64,000 nucleotides of DNA from Oleomonas cavernae (lineage in GTDB: Bacteria > Pseudomonadota > Alphaproteobacteria > Zavarziniales > Zavarziniaceae), in assembly GCF_003590945.1 (NCBI RefSeq), contig NZ_QYUK01000008.1, positions 558,001-622,000 on the forward strand, in the 5' to 3' direction. This document shows positions 37,143 to 45,889 of the stretch, in pieces. Under the pieces are notes generated by a model. The model made no database searches. It was not told the origin of the DNA and saw only the letters and a program-made list of their open reading frames with translations. Position 1 is the stretch's first letter, and each line of letters starts with the position of its first letter. Both the position numbers and the translations under genes were made by a program.

Positions 37143-37613
37143 TCAGGCCCCCTTCTGCTTGAGACGGTCCAAGGCGTCGGCAGGCGAGATCGTCTCGCCC
37201 TTCTTCTTGGCGTCCTCGATTTCGGTGTTGATGGCGCCGGCAATGGCGACGGGGTCGGCGAAGTCGACCGAGTGGGCCTTGCCACCGGCGATCTCCTTGG
37301 TCACGACGGGCAGGGGCAGACCTGCCAGCAGGTCCCGAAAAGCCTGGCGTCCGGTGCTTGCCTTGGTCTCCCCGCCATCGGCGAAGGACAGCGTGCCGTC
37401 GTCGAGCTGCGAGAACAGCGCGGTGGCAGTAGCCTGCATGCCGATCGGCAGGCGGCCGGCGGCGACGACGGACGTCACGAAGGCCGCGTCTTCCTCGGCG
37501 CGGGCCTTGGCCTGGCTGTCGGCAAACTGCGCCTGATCGGTGGCGAACTTCGCCTCCTTTGCGGCAAGCTCGGCCGCGCGCCGTTCGAGTTCGGCTGCAT
37601 TCGCAGCGGTCAT
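37143..37613 (-). CDS. Nested scaffold protein (Mu gpZ-like, internal in-frame start)
   Basis: An internal ATG at 37613 is preceded by AAGGAG five to six bases upstream, the best ribosome binding site in this gene. It begins MTAANAAELERRAAEL, a coiled coil of about 60 residues that continues to the shared C-terminus (156 residues). Mu produces a separate scaffold in the same way from the end of its protease gene. Confidence 0.75.
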   Translation of the reverse strand: MTAANAAELERRAAELAAKEAKFATDQAQFADSQAKARAEEDAAFVTSVVAAGRLPIGMQATATALFSQLDDGTLSFADGGETKASTGRQAFRDLLAGLPLPVVTKEIAGGKAHSVDFADPVAIAGAINTEIEDAKKKGETISPADALDRLKQKGA

Positions 37614-38246
37614 GTCAGGCTCCTTGGTGGGGTCGGTGTAGAGAGGGGACGGGTCCGGCCGGGCTTCGACGGCAGTTTCGGTCAGGCTCTGGATTTCCCA
37701 CTCGGACAAGATTTCGTCGGCCTTCGCCAAGCCCTCCTTGCCGATCATCCAGTCGCGCAGGCGGCGGAAGAGACGCGCCGCGGTACCGGCGGTGGCCGAG
37801 GTCGACCAGTCCGAGAATTCGATGGTGACCACGCCGTCGCCGCCGGCTGCGAATTCGACGGGCTTGAGGCCCTTCACGGCGGGGGCGGCGGCGCCCAGGA
37901 AAGCGACGTGGCGCAGGTACCAGCCGCCAGGGGTGGGGTTGTTGGGTGAGGTGGGCGTGTAGAACGCCGCCGAGATCGTCTTGAAGCGCTTGGCCTTCAC
38001 CAGGTCGGCGAAGGCGGGGTCGATATCGGTGGGCGTCGCCACCAGGCGGTCGCCGTCGACGGCCAGGCCGCCGATCCACCCATAGGCGGGCGCGTCGGTC
38101 TTGGGATGGCCGACGCAGATCGGCGCCTGGTGGTTGGCCGGGTCGTAGGCATCGGCGATCACGGCGAGGTCGCCCTCGGCATATTCGAGGGTCACCCCCT
38201 CGTTCGAGGTATGGGTGCCGGCGCGGAAGATTTGAAATGGCTTCAT
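37143..38246 (-). CDS. Phage prohead protease (Mu gpI-like) with fused scaffold
   Basis: 367 residues. The N-terminal half carries the Mu gpI pattern (FRAGTHTS, PICVGHPKTDAPAYGW, with a histidine and SAAFYT as likely catalytic region), and the C-terminal third is a lysine/glutamate/alanine coiled-coil scaffold. It is the first gene of the morphogenesis operon and has a candidate late-promoter element 31 bases upstream of its ATG at 38246. Confidence 0.85.
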   Translation of the reverse strand: MKPFQIFRAGTHTSNEGVTLEYAEGDLAVIADAYDPANHQAPICVGHPKTDAPAYGWIGGLAVDGDRLVATPTDIDPAFADLVKAKRFKTISAAFYTPTSPNNPTPGGWYLRHVAFLGAAAPAVKGLKPVEFAAGGDGVVTIEFSDWSTSATAGTAARLFRRLRDWMIGKEGLAKADEILSEWEIQSLTETAVEARPDPSPLYTDPTKEPDMTAANAAELERRAAELAAKEAKFATDQAQFADSQAKARAEEDAAFVTSVVAAGRLPIGMQATATALFSQLDDGTLSFADGGETKASTGRQAFRDLLAGLPLPVVTKEIAGGKAHSVDFADPVAIAGAINTEIEDAKKKGETISPADALDRLKQKGA

Positions 38247-39031
38247 GGGGGCCGATCGTGCCCGCGCGGGGCGTCTCGATCAGACCGAAGGAATGACCCC
38301 CGAGCCGAGCCCCCGGATGGCCCCGCGAAGCCTTTCCGAATGCCCCCGAATGATGAGCAAACAGTTTTCAGGGCCCAAGGGTGCGCCAGGCAGCTTCCGG
38401 CGCTGTAGCACCCGCTTTTGAGGGGTCGGCCCTCAAGGGCCAGATTGTCCCCCGACGCCAGGTCGAGGAAGTCGCCCAGGATCTCCAAAACCGCGACCTT
38501 GTCCTCGGCCGAGATCCCGAGGAAGGGCCGGGCCGGGATCGGGATGGTGTGCTCGCCGATCGTCACCCACCTGGCACTGCTGCCGGGTGAGCCCGGCGCG
38601 GCGAAGCGCAGCTTCGAGCCGGCCTTGGTGCCATCCTTTTTGGTAAAGGCCCCCTCGGAAGCCGTGCGGAACGACATCTGCCGGCTGCGGGCATGCCGGG
38701 TCACCGAGCCGCCGAACTGGTGGATGGCGGCGTAGATCGCATTGGTGCCGACATCGAGCTGGCCGTCGGCGGCCTGGTAGACGATCTGCGCCAGCGTGCC
38801 GGTCTCCCGCAGGATCCCCGGCCCCTTCTTGGTCTTGGCATAGGCCGGGCTCAAGGGCTTGAAGGCCGTGCCGTCCGGCGATTTCTCGGCCTTGATGCGC
38901 GCGATCGTGCTCTCGCGTAGGTGCTCGCCGATATTCTTCAGGGCGGGTTCCGGCCGCTCGCCGGCCGCGATCAGGCCCTGCAGCGCGGCAATAATCGCCG
39001 AATCATCGACGGTGATCTTAGCGCCGGCCAT
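38243..39031 (-). CDS. Phage virion morphogenesis protein (Mu gpG-like) with unusual C-terminal extension
   Basis: 262 residues. Residues 1-180 match tail completion/virion morphogenesis proteins (ITVDDSAIIAALQGL, RPFLGIS). The remaining 80 (from about LDLASGDN) are low-complexity Gly/Ser/Arg-rich and cross the 38278-38300 promoter-like element, so part of this reading frame doubles as regulatory DNA. The tail may be real or simply read-through in the absence of an early stop. Confidence 0.8.
   Translation of the reverse strand: MAGAKITVDDSAIIAALQGLIAAGERPEPALKNIGEHLRESTIARIKAEKSPDGTAFKPLSPAYAKTKKGPGILRETGTLAQIVYQAADGQLDVGTNAIYAAIHQFGGSVTRHARSRQMSFRTASEGAFTKKDGTKAGSKLRFAAPGSPGSSARWVTIGEHTIPIPARPFLGISAEDKVAVLEILGDFLDLASGDNLALEGRPLKSGCYSAGSCLAHPWALKTVCSSFGGIRKGFAGPSGGSARGSFLRSDRDAPRGHDRPP
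38278..38300 (-). promoter_or_regulatory. Candidate late activator-binding element upstream of the protease gene
   Basis: 23 bases differing by one base from the element upstream of the hydrolase gene at 46392-46414. The core is a dyad, TCANNCCNNNGGNNTGA. The element ends 31 bases before the ATG of the protease, the same distance as at the other site. Mu-type C/Mor activators bind dyads about 43 bases upstream of transcription starts. Confidence 0.6.
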
Positions 39032-39153
39032 GTGCCCTCACATTGCAAAGGCGGCCCAGCGGGCCTATGTTGTGGGTGTCCTGGCCGAGGCGCCGAACGC
39101 CCTCCGTAGGCTTCAGGACATGAGCGGGTGCCGGTCGGCCGGCCCCGCTCTTT

Positions 39154-40401
39154 CTATTTGCTGGCATAGAGCAAAGCGCCACGGCGGAACTGCTCCACAT
39201 AGGTTTCGGTGGTGTCGAAGCCGGTGATGCCGAACCAGCCCCGCGGCGACCACTCGAAGCGCACGAACAGGGTCTTGCCGTTGGGCAGGAGCACCCGCTT
39301 CAAGTAGGACCGGCGCAGGGCGACCCCGCTGGCCACCGCAACCCATTCAGCCCAGATCTCGTCGGGATCCTTGATCGCATCGGCCAGCAGCAGCGTGTAG
39401 AGCCCGCGGTCGCGCTTCATCGACTTGAAGCCATAGACGGCACCGTTCGGGCCGCGCTGTTCAAATAGCGACTTGTCGATGCCGATGATCCCGCCCGATG
39501 GGTCGCGCCACTCCACCGGTGTCGCGAGGTCGGCGCCGAATTCCTTGAGGAAGCTCTCGACATACTCCTGGTCCGGCCGGCCGGCCGGCAGCACGCGCGA
39601 CGCCGGCACGGCCTGGGCTGGACGCAGCAGCGGCAGCTTGGCCGGTGCCGGCGGCGGCGTCAGCGGCGACAGCGGCGCCTGCAGCTCGACGGGGACCACA
39701 CCCTTCAGCGAGGCCTCGCCGACGTTGTATTCCCAGCCGCGGTCGATGCCGGGATAGCGGGTTTCGGGCTGGCCGGTGCGCGGATCCACCGTCTCGATCG
39801 GCCGCTCGTAGGGCGCCTTGTCCGGCCCGCTCTTGCCCAGCGCCGTCAGCTGCCGCTTGCTCAGGGCCACGACGTCGCAGTTGCAGCCCCAGCCGTTGGG
39901 GGGAAAGTGGGTCTTCCACCAGGGATCGTCGGCCGCCAGGCACTGGCCGTTCCAGGCGACGTGGTGCGGCCGGGGATAGCGGCTGTCGTTGTGCCTGTAC
40001 TGCCAATAGGGCCGGTACTTCAGCACATCCGGGTCGGTCATCTGCGCGTAGCGGCCGGCCATGTAGGACGTGCGCAGGTTGGTCTTGTAGATCAGCCTGG
40101 CGCGCCAGGCGCGGCGCTCGGCATCGGTCTTGCCGCGGGCATAGAACTGCCAGCCGGTGCGGGCGACGATGTTGTCGAAGTCCTTCTGGAACTCCTGCAG
40201 GCTGACGCCCTTGGTCACCGCCTTGTCCACAGCGGCGCGAAAATCGGCCAGCATGTCGGCCTGGACGACGCCGGCCACCGAGAAGGCGCGGGCGTGCGCC
40301 TGGTGGCGCAGGTCATCCCATTTCCGGGTGGGCAGATCGACCTTGCGCTGGAAGAAGTCGATCGCCTCCTGGAAGGGCAGCGAGACCCCTTCAATTGCCA
40401 T
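39154..40401 (-). CDS. Minor head protein (Mu F-like) with a C-terminal PBECR-type nuclease-like domain
   Basis: 415 residues. The N-terminal 225 or so match the Mu gpF minor head (SPP1 gp7-like) fold, including the cysteine/tryptophan-rich NGWGCNCDVV. After a proline-rich linker (SPLTPPPAPAKLPLLRP) comes a domain of about 140 residues ending WFGITGFDTTETYVEQFRRGALLY, which resembles the PBECR (phage barnase-EndoU-colicin-RelE) nuclease fold attached to MuF proteins. Such toxin domains may act on the next host or on the producing cell. Activity and key residues cannot be verified by eye. Confidence 0.75.
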   Translation of the reverse strand: MAIEGVSLPFQEAIDFFQRKVDLPTRKWDDLRHQAHARAFSVAGVVQADMLADFRAAVDKAVTKGVSLQEFQKDFDNIVARTGWQFYARGKTDAERRAWRARLIYKTNLRTSYMAGRYAQMTDPDVLKYRPYWQYRHNDSRYPRPHHVAWNGQCLAADDPWWKTHFPPNGWGCNCDVVALSKRQLTALGKSGPDKAPYERPIETVDPRTGQPETRYPGIDRGWEYNVGEASLKGVVPVELQAPLSPLTPPPAPAKLPLLRPAQAVPASRVLPAGRPDQEYVESFLKEFGADLATPVEWRDPSGGIIGIDKSLFEQRGPNGAVYGFKSMKRDRGLYTLLLADAIKDPDEIWAEWVAVASGVALRRSYLKRVLLPNGKTLFVRFEWSPRGWFGITGFDTTETYVEQFRRGALLYASK

Positions 40402-41860
40402 TCGAGACCTCGTTGCGGCCGGCCAGGCCGGCGACGGTGATCGCCTTCTCCATCACTTCGGCCAGGTTGGAGGGGTCGATATCCGGCAAGATTGTCAGCA
40501 GGCGCTCGGCCAGGTCCTCGTAGGAGGCCGCGGCAAAGACCTGCTCGCGGATCCTGGCGATCATCGCGCTGATCGCCGGGGCGGCGGCCTGGTCGAGCTG
40601 GTCGACCAGCGGCGCCAGGTCATCGTCCTCCTGCGGGTCGGCGAACTCGGCCTCGGGCCGGGGCGGCGGCACAACCAGGCTGTCGTCTTCGTCGGGCTCG
40701 TCTTCCTTCTCGACCCAGTCGCCGCCGTAGGTCTCGTTGATATACTCGGCATCCTTGGGCCGGTAGCCCATGTCGTAGATGGTCTTGTCGCGCGCCGCCC
40801 GTTTATCCAGATCCTCGGCCTCCGAGAAGTCGCGCCAGACCTGGGGCAGACCGGCGCCGGGCATGTTGACCTCGACGATCCACTTCACCAGCGTGTCGTT
40901 GAGCGTGCTCGAGACAAGGTCGGCATCGGCCTTGGCAATCGCCACGCGCACCTCGTTGTGCACCTCGCCCAGCGACCGGGAACCGCGCTCGCCCGAATTG
41001 GTCGACAGGGTCTCGCCCAACACTGCCTCGGACATCAGCTCGTCGAGATAGCGGGCCAGGCCTTCCTGGGTATCACCGCCGCCGCCCCGCGCGGCTTCCA
41101 GCAGCTCGATCACGACGCCTTCGGGCACGACGATGCCGGCATCACGGATCATGGCCCGGATCGACGCGAGCAGCTTGTCCTGCTTTTCCTTGTCGTACCC
41201 GCCGGGATAGGTGGCTTTCACGGTCGGCGCCGCGAAGCGCTCGCTCGCCTGGAGCCAGTGGCCCAGCACCTGACGCTTGAACCAGGCCGGCCAGAACAGG
41301 ACCGTGCCCAGGCCCAGACCATAGGGCTCATCATCGTCATGGTCGACGTTGTAGCGGTGCACCACGAACTTGCGGCCGGGCAGCTCGATGCCGTCAAAGC
41401 CGCTCTCGCGGGTAAGCAGGCGGGGCTCACCTTCAGGCGTGAAGCGGAACCGCCGCTGTTTGCGCACCTTGGTCCTGGCAACCGTCCACACACCGCCGCG
41501 GTTCTCCCACATCGCCTCGGCGACGGCATAGCCCTTCAGCACCGCGCCCATCAGGCCCATGGTCAGACGATCAAAGCCGATGCCCTTGAGCTGCTGCTTG
41601 ACCAGCTCGGCCGCCTTCTTGTCGCGCAGCCGGTCGGAGGCCTCGATGACCGTCCATTCGCGCGAGGTGACCTCCAGGGTGCGCTTCTGCAGGACCGAGA
41701 AGGCATGCGGGTCGCGCTTGATCTCGTCATAGAGTGCCAGGCCCTTGCCGCCGCCCCGCGCGATGATGGTCGCGTCGGTCGGGTCGATGGTGGTCGAGAA
41801 CTGCGGCACCATCGGGTCACGGGCGACGGTGGCGATCTCCTGGGTCGTGGGATTGGCCAT
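40391..41860 (-). CDS. Portal protein (DUF935, Mu gp29-like)
   Basis: 489 residues with the DUF935 pattern (RDPHAFSVLQKRTLEVTSREWTV, GKGLALYDEI, GFDGIELPGRKFVVHRYN), the portal family of transposable phages. It lies directly upstream of the F-like minor head gene, with an 11-base overlap, as in Mu. Confidence 0.9.
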   Translation of the reverse strand: MANPTTQEIATVARDPMVPQFSTTIDPTDATIIARGGGKGLALYDEIKRDPHAFSVLQKRTLEVTSREWTVIEASDRLRDKKAAELVKQQLKGIGFDRLTMGLMGAVLKGYAVAEAMWENRGGVWTVARTKVRKQRRFRFTPEGEPRLLTRESGFDGIELPGRKFVVHRYNVDHDDDEPYGLGLGTVLFWPAWFKRQVLGHWLQASERFAAPTVKATYPGGYDKEKQDKLLASIRAMIRDAGIVVPEGVVIELLEAARGGGGDTQEGLARYLDELMSEAVLGETLSTNSGERGSRSLGEVHNEVRVAIAKADADLVSSTLNDTLVKWIVEVNMPGAGLPQVWRDFSEAEDLDKRAARDKTIYDMGYRPKDAEYINETYGGDWVEKEDEPDEDDSLVVPPPRPEAEFADPQEDDDLAPLVDQLDQAAAPAISAMIARIREQVFAAASYEDLAERLLTILPDIDPSNLAEVMEKAITVAGLAGRNEVSNGN

Positions 41861-41864
41861 GTCA

Positions 41865-43538
41865 TCACCTCAGATAGTCGAAATCGGCGCGCAGGCCGTA
41901 TTCGCCAAACGCGTCGCCGCGGGGCAGGCCTGGTCGGTCAGCTGCACCGAAGGTGGCGTCGAGCATTTCGGCGCTCGCCCGCGGCGCGCCGATCGGCAGC
42001 ACGTCGCCGTCGACGACATTGGCCACCGTGGCGGCCCAGGCCAGTGCCAGGGCCACCGCGAAGTCGCCATGACGGCCCTTGCCATCACTGCCCTTGTGGG
42101 TGACCTCAGGCACGCGCGGCGTACCCTTGACCAGCTTGATCTGGCGCAGATCGTCGATGTGGTCGGCATCGGCCGGCAGGTCGACGTCGCGGTCGGCAAC
42201 GCCGGCCACCATGCGGGGCATGTTCTCCAGGTACCAGGCCTCGGTCATGTGGACCGGCTCGACGATCGAATAGCCGTACTTCTGGGCAGTCAGCTCGCCC
42301 AGGTGCGCACCGTTGCCGGTGGCATCAAGCTTGACCGCACCGCGCCGGGGCAGATGGTCGATCAGCCACCACAGGATCTGGCGCTGCTGGTCGAACGGCA
42401 CGTTGCGCATTTCAATGACGAAAGGCGCGTGACGGCGCAGCGCCTGCATGACGGCGAGTGGCACGATGACCGAGACGGCGCCCGATCGCGCGAAGTCCTG
42501 CCCCACCGAGTAGCGCCAGCGCGGATCCAAGGTCTCGACCAGGGGCGCCAGGTGGTCTGCTATCCAGGCCGCGGCAAAGGCCTCCCGAGCCTCCCTCGTC
42601 TGCATCTCGAAGCCAGGCGGGCATTCCAGGCGCAGCACCGGCAGGCCCGGCACCATGCAGGCCTCGATCTGGGCTCGGGTGAGCACCACGCCGGAACCCT
42701 GGCTGGGGATGCAGCGCAGTTCCTCGTCGGCGTCGGCGCCGTAGCTCTTGTAGATTTCGGCACGCCACTTGGCTTCGCCCTCCGGGGACCATTCAATTCC
42801 CCGTGTCAGGCAGACGCGTTGGTATAGGCCCTGCTCGATCGCGTCATCGAAGGTGCACCGAACGACTGCGCCCGGTCGCTTGCCTGCGCGGATCTCGTTG
42901 ATCAGTTCGTTGAAGGGGTTGTCGACGCCGTTGTGCGTCGAGATCACCAGCACCTTGCCGCCCCAGATCAACAGCGCCATTGCCGCCTTCAGGAGGGCTG
43001 CAGCGTCGTCGTGGAAGGCGAATTCGTCGAGGATGACATAGCCCTGGCGACCACGCAGCGACCGCGGCCGGGACGAGAGGGCGACGATCTCGTAGCCTGA
43101 CGCAAAGCCGATGCGAAAGGCCTGGATGGTCCGCGGGTCGCCGTGGCTGTCGACGTCCTGGAACAGGAATTCCCCGACCTCGGTGATGCCGGGCATGAAG
43201 GCCTTGGCCCACATGGCGCAAGTGTCGATGAACTCCCGCGCCATATCGAGGTTGTAGCCGATATAGAGGACGTCCATGCCGCCGGCCGCGCGCTGGGCGC
43301 CGGCAGTCAGGACTGCATCGGCCCCCACCGCCCAGGTGAAGCCGACGCGGCGCGACTTGTCCGATACGACCAGAGCATTCGTGGCGGTGGACCGAAGCAG
43401 TTCCTGTTGCTTGGGCAGCAGCACGTCGGGCAGCGATTTGCCCACCAGCATGGGGGGCAGTGACTGGGTCTGTATCCGCCGATGCTCTGCCCACTCCTGG
43501 TCGGTGATCGGCCCCAGGCCGCCGTCCGGCGGGCTCAT
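41865..43538 (-). CDS. Terminase large subunit (Mu gp28-like)
   Basis: 557 residues. SDKSRRVGFTW corresponds to a Walker A-like loop, GYVILDEFAFHD to Walker B, and GQDFARSG and DATGNG are acidic residues of the RuvC-like nuclease domain. It packages phage DNA from integrated copies by headful cutting. Confidence 0.9.
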   Translation of the reverse strand: MSPPDGGLGPITDQEWAEHRRIQTQSLPPMLVGKSLPDVLLPKQQELLRSTATNALVVSDKSRRVGFTWAVGADAVLTAGAQRAAGGMDVLYIGYNLDMAREFIDTCAMWAKAFMPGITEVGEFLFQDVDSHGDPRTIQAFRIGFASGYEIVALSSRPRSLRGRQGYVILDEFAFHDDAAALLKAAMALLIWGGKVLVISTHNGVDNPFNELINEIRAGKRPGAVVRCTFDDAIEQGLYQRVCLTRGIEWSPEGEAKWRAEIYKSYGADADEELRCIPSQGSGVVLTRAQIEACMVPGLPVLRLECPPGFEMQTREAREAFAAAWIADHLAPLVETLDPRWRYSVGQDFARSGAVSVIVPLAVMQALRRHAPFVIEMRNVPFDQQRQILWWLIDHLPRRGAVKLDATGNGAHLGELTAQKYGYSIVEPVHMTEAWYLENMPRMVAGVADRDVDLPADADHIDDLRQIKLVKGTPRVPEVTHKGSDGKGRHGDFAVALALAWAATVANVVDGDVLPIGAPRASAEMLDATFGAADRPGLPRGDAFGEYGLRADFDYLR

Positions 43539-44095
43539 GCGGCGACACCCAGGATCTGCTTCTTGATCTCGTCGATCGTATCGCGGGACATGCCGCGTTG
43601 CTTCATGACGCCCTCGGCCGCCTTCACGGCGTCACGCTTCGCCTTCTCGGTCGCCCGCTTCTCGATCTTCTCAATACGGTCGGCATCGGTCTTGGCGGCG
43701 CTCGCGATATTCTTCATCGCGCCGGTCGCGAACAGCAGTTCTTCAGGCCCCAGCACCACGCCCTGGCCCTGCATGGCGGCGCGACTGAACTTGAACAGCA
43801 GGCCTTGCATCAGTTCCAAATTGAGGCGGAACAGCTTGTCGTCGGGCTGGTCGCCATACTTCGCTAAGATCCCCTCGGCCATCGCCCGCTGTGCCCGCAT
43901 CTCCTTGCCCAGCTCGTCCATCTCGGCCAGGTGCCTGCCCATGGCAGATCGCGAGATCGGATCCGAGGCCATGGTGCCCAGTGCCTCGTTGATCCGTTCG
44001 ACGATCTCGTCGAGCGTATGACCGGCCTGGCGCAGCGCGCCGATCCGGTTGCGGACCTCCGGCGGCAGGCGGTCGATCTTCGAGGGACGGGGCAT
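43535..44095 (-). CDS. DUF3486 protein (Mu gp27-like small terminase component)
   Basis: 186 residues from ATG 44095. It begins MPRPSKIDRLPPEVRNRI, the DUF3486 helix-turn-helix signature, and continues as a long helical protein. It overlaps the large terminase start by 4 bases. In Mu-like phages this family is the candidate small terminase. Confidence 0.85.
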   Translation of the reverse strand: MPRPSKIDRLPPEVRNRIGALRQAGHTLDEIVERINEALGTMASDPISRSAMGRHLAEMDELGKEMRAQRAMAEGILAKYGDQPDDKLFRLNLELMQGLLFKFSRAAMQGQGVVLGPEELLFATGAMKNIASAAKTDADRIEKIEKRATEKAKRDAVKAAEGVMKQRGMSRDTIDEIKKQILGVAA

Positions 44096-44099
44096 GGGC

Positions 44100-44405
44100 T
44101 CAGTCCCGCGGTTCCGGGCGGCGGATACCGTGGACAACCAGCAGCCCGGCGGCGACTTCGCAGCCACGCTCTGTTGGATGGACAACAACGAGGTCGCCGA
44201 GATGGTCGAGTCTGACCATGCCACCGTTTTCGAGGAACGAGAGTTCGGCGCGGATATTTCCCCGGGTTGCCTTGAACCCATAGGGGGCGACCAGGTCGAC
44301 CAGCATGAAGTCATTGGCGCCATGGAGCCGCCAAAGGAGGTCGAGAAGGCACAACCTCAGGCCTTCGCGCCAAAGAGTGCTTACCATGCGCTGCAGATCG
44401 TTCAT
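44100..44405 (-). CDS. Winged-helix-like phage protein (Mu gp26 region)
   Basis: 101 residues predicted to fold as a winged helix (LVDLVAPYGFKATRGNIRAELSFLENGGMVRLDHLGDLVVV). It is located between the small terminase-like gene and a second winged-helix gene. A DNA-binding role in packaging or regulation is inferred. Confidence 0.6.
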   Translation of the reverse strand: MNDLQRMVSTLWREGLRLCLLDLLWRLHGANDFMLVDLVAPYGFKATRGNIRAELSFLENGGMVRLDHLGDLVVVHPTERGCEVAAGLLVVHGIRRPEPRD

Positions 44406-44414
44406 TGCGAAACC

Positions 44415-44726
44415 TCACACGCCCATGGAAGGGTATTCGATGCCGGACACCGGATCGACCTGGCGGGCCAGGAAGGAGACACCGCGCTTGGTGAGCGTGG
44501 CGATCCGCACTCTACCCTGGTACCACTCGTCCACTATCAGACCCGCTTCCTTGAGCATGTCGAGGTCGCTGCGCACGGCATCGTCGGTGGCCAGGCGGCC
44601 CCGGAAGCCAAGTGCGGCAAGGGCGACCTTGATCACGCTCTCGTTGGCGCTGCCCTCGTTCTCGGCCAGCACCCGCAGCAGCGCCAGGCGGCGGGACCGG
44701 GCATTGGCATCTGCGTAATCGGTCAT
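44415..44726 (-). CDS. Winged-helix phage protein (VpaChn25_0724-like family)
   Basis: 103 residues with an ARSRRLALLRVLAENEG helix and a wing (GRVRIATLTKRGVSFLAR), the pattern of a common Mu-like phage wHTH protein. It overlaps the DUF2730 gene by 4 bases. Confidence 0.7.
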   Translation of the reverse strand: MTDYADANARSRRLALLRVLAENEGSANESVIKVALAALGFRGRLATDDAVRSDLDMLKEAGLIVDEWYQGRVRIATLTKRGVSFLARQVDPVSGIEYPSMGV

Positions 44727-45082
44727 GCCCGTCCCCTATTGGCCAGCAGGTGATCCTCGATCCGGCTGAGGGTGGCGCGCTGGGCCGACTGCTCCTGGGC
44801 CACCCCGCTCATCTTGCCGCTCAGCCCGGAGATCTCGGCGCGCAGTTCGGAAATGTCGTCGCTGGACGGCAGGTGTTTCAGCTCGTTCTCGATCAGCAAG
44901 GTACGGCTGCCCAGCGTCGCCATTTCGCTGTTGGTCGTGGTGAGCTTCGAAAGCAGGGCCTTCTCCACCTTCTCCAGGTCCTCCTTCGACGCCAGCCCCT
45001 TGCGGATCGCCCAGCCGAGAACGGTCAGCGCCCCCGCGATGCCGAAAGCGATTACCCCCCACCATTCACGCACCCAATCCAT
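44723..45082 (-). CDS. DUF2730 membrane protein (Mu gp25-like)
   Basis: 119 residues from ATG 45082, which has GGAGA upstream and a TGATG overlap with the previous stop. One membrane helix (VIAFGIAGALTVLGWAI) is followed by a coiled coil (EDLEKVEKALLSKLTTTNSEM). Mu-like DUF2730 proteins sit near the lysis genes and may be spanin- or holin-associated. Confidence 0.75.
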   Translation of the reverse strand: MDWVREWWGVIAFGIAGALTVLGWAIRKGLASKEDLEKVEKALLSKLTTTNSEMATLGSRTLLIENELKHLPSSDDISELRAEISGLSGKMSGVAQEQSAQRATLSRIEDHLLANRGRA

Positions 45083-45291
45083 CACCGTCTCCGCTCGGCT
45101 CGCGTTTGACATTCGATGCACCGCATCGTTCCGGGAACCGCCCGGCGCCGGTCTTCAGGGATCTCTTCCCCGCAGTCGACGCACCAACGGTGCTCGGGGC
45201 CGATCACCCGGCGACGATGCGCATCGAGCGCCTCGTCACTCAGGATCTCGGCCCGGCGCTGTGCCAGGTCCATCGCATCAGCCACCGCCAC
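45082..45291 (-). CDS. TraR/DksA-type C4 zinc-finger protein
   Basis: 69 residues. CVDCGEEIP and MRCIECQ form a C4 zinc finger after a short helix (DLAQRRAEIL), typical of phage-encoded TraR-like proteins that bind the RNA polymerase secondary channel. Confidence 0.85.
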   Translation of the reverse strand: MAVADAMDLAQRRAEILSDEALDAHRRRVIGPEHRWCVDCGEEIPEDRRRAVPGTMRCIECQTRAERRR

Positions 45292-45297
45292 ACCAGG

Positions 45298-45879
45298 TCA
45301 GGGCTGGACGGTGCCGGCCGGCAGCAGGAAGGGCTGATCGATGCGAGCCAACGCCATCTCGTGCAGGTCTTCGTGATCCAGGGCGAAGCGCTTCACGGCG
45401 TCGGGGAACTTCTGCGCCAGGATCTTCGCCGCATCGGCCGCCAGGCCTTCCTTGACTTCCACGGTCAACTTGCCGTCGAGCATCTGACTACTTCGGGCCT
45501 TGGCCAGGTCGATCGCGGCATAGGCGCCCTGGTAGAGATATTGGCGCACCACATCGTCGCTCTTGAGCTTGAGCCAACCGGCCAACAGCTTGACGCCCAG
45601 CCCGACCAGGGCAGCCAGCGCCAGGCCGATCGCCTCGGTCACGGACGGCTGGAAGTCGATGGCGGTCGAGCCGTCCGCGGCATAGGCCTGCGACACGAAT
45701 GTGGCAGGAACGAGCACGACGTCGGCCTCATCGGCCAGGGCCGGCTTCAGCTCGAAGTCGGCCGGGGCCACGGTGACGACGGTGGGCGCCACGAACGGGG
45801 ACGCCTCGGCGATCGAGGTCATGGAACCAGCCGCCACGAGAACGGCGGCGGCAGCGAGGACAAGGCGAAGAAACCGCAT
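45298..45879 (-). CDS. Exported/membrane protein of the lysis region, holin-like
   Basis: 193 residues. An N-terminal signal-like segment (FLRLVLAAAAVLVAAGSM) is followed by a low-complexity linker, a membrane helix (IGLALAALVGLGVKLLAGWL) and a helical tail (QYLYQGAYAAIDLAKA) reminiscent of LLH-type holins. It is next to the SleB hydrolase, so holin function is likely but unproven. Confidence 0.6.
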   Translation of the reverse strand: MRFLRLVLAAAAVLVAAGSMTSIAEASPFVAPTVVTVAPADFELKPALADEADVVLVPATFVSQAYAADGSTAIDFQPSVTEAIGLALAALVGLGVKLLAGWLKLKSDDVVRQYLYQGAYAAIDLAKARSSQMLDGKLTVEVKEGLAADAAKILAQKFPDAVKRFALDHEDLHEMALARIDQPFLLPAGTVQP

Positions 45880-45889
45880 TGGTTTTCCT

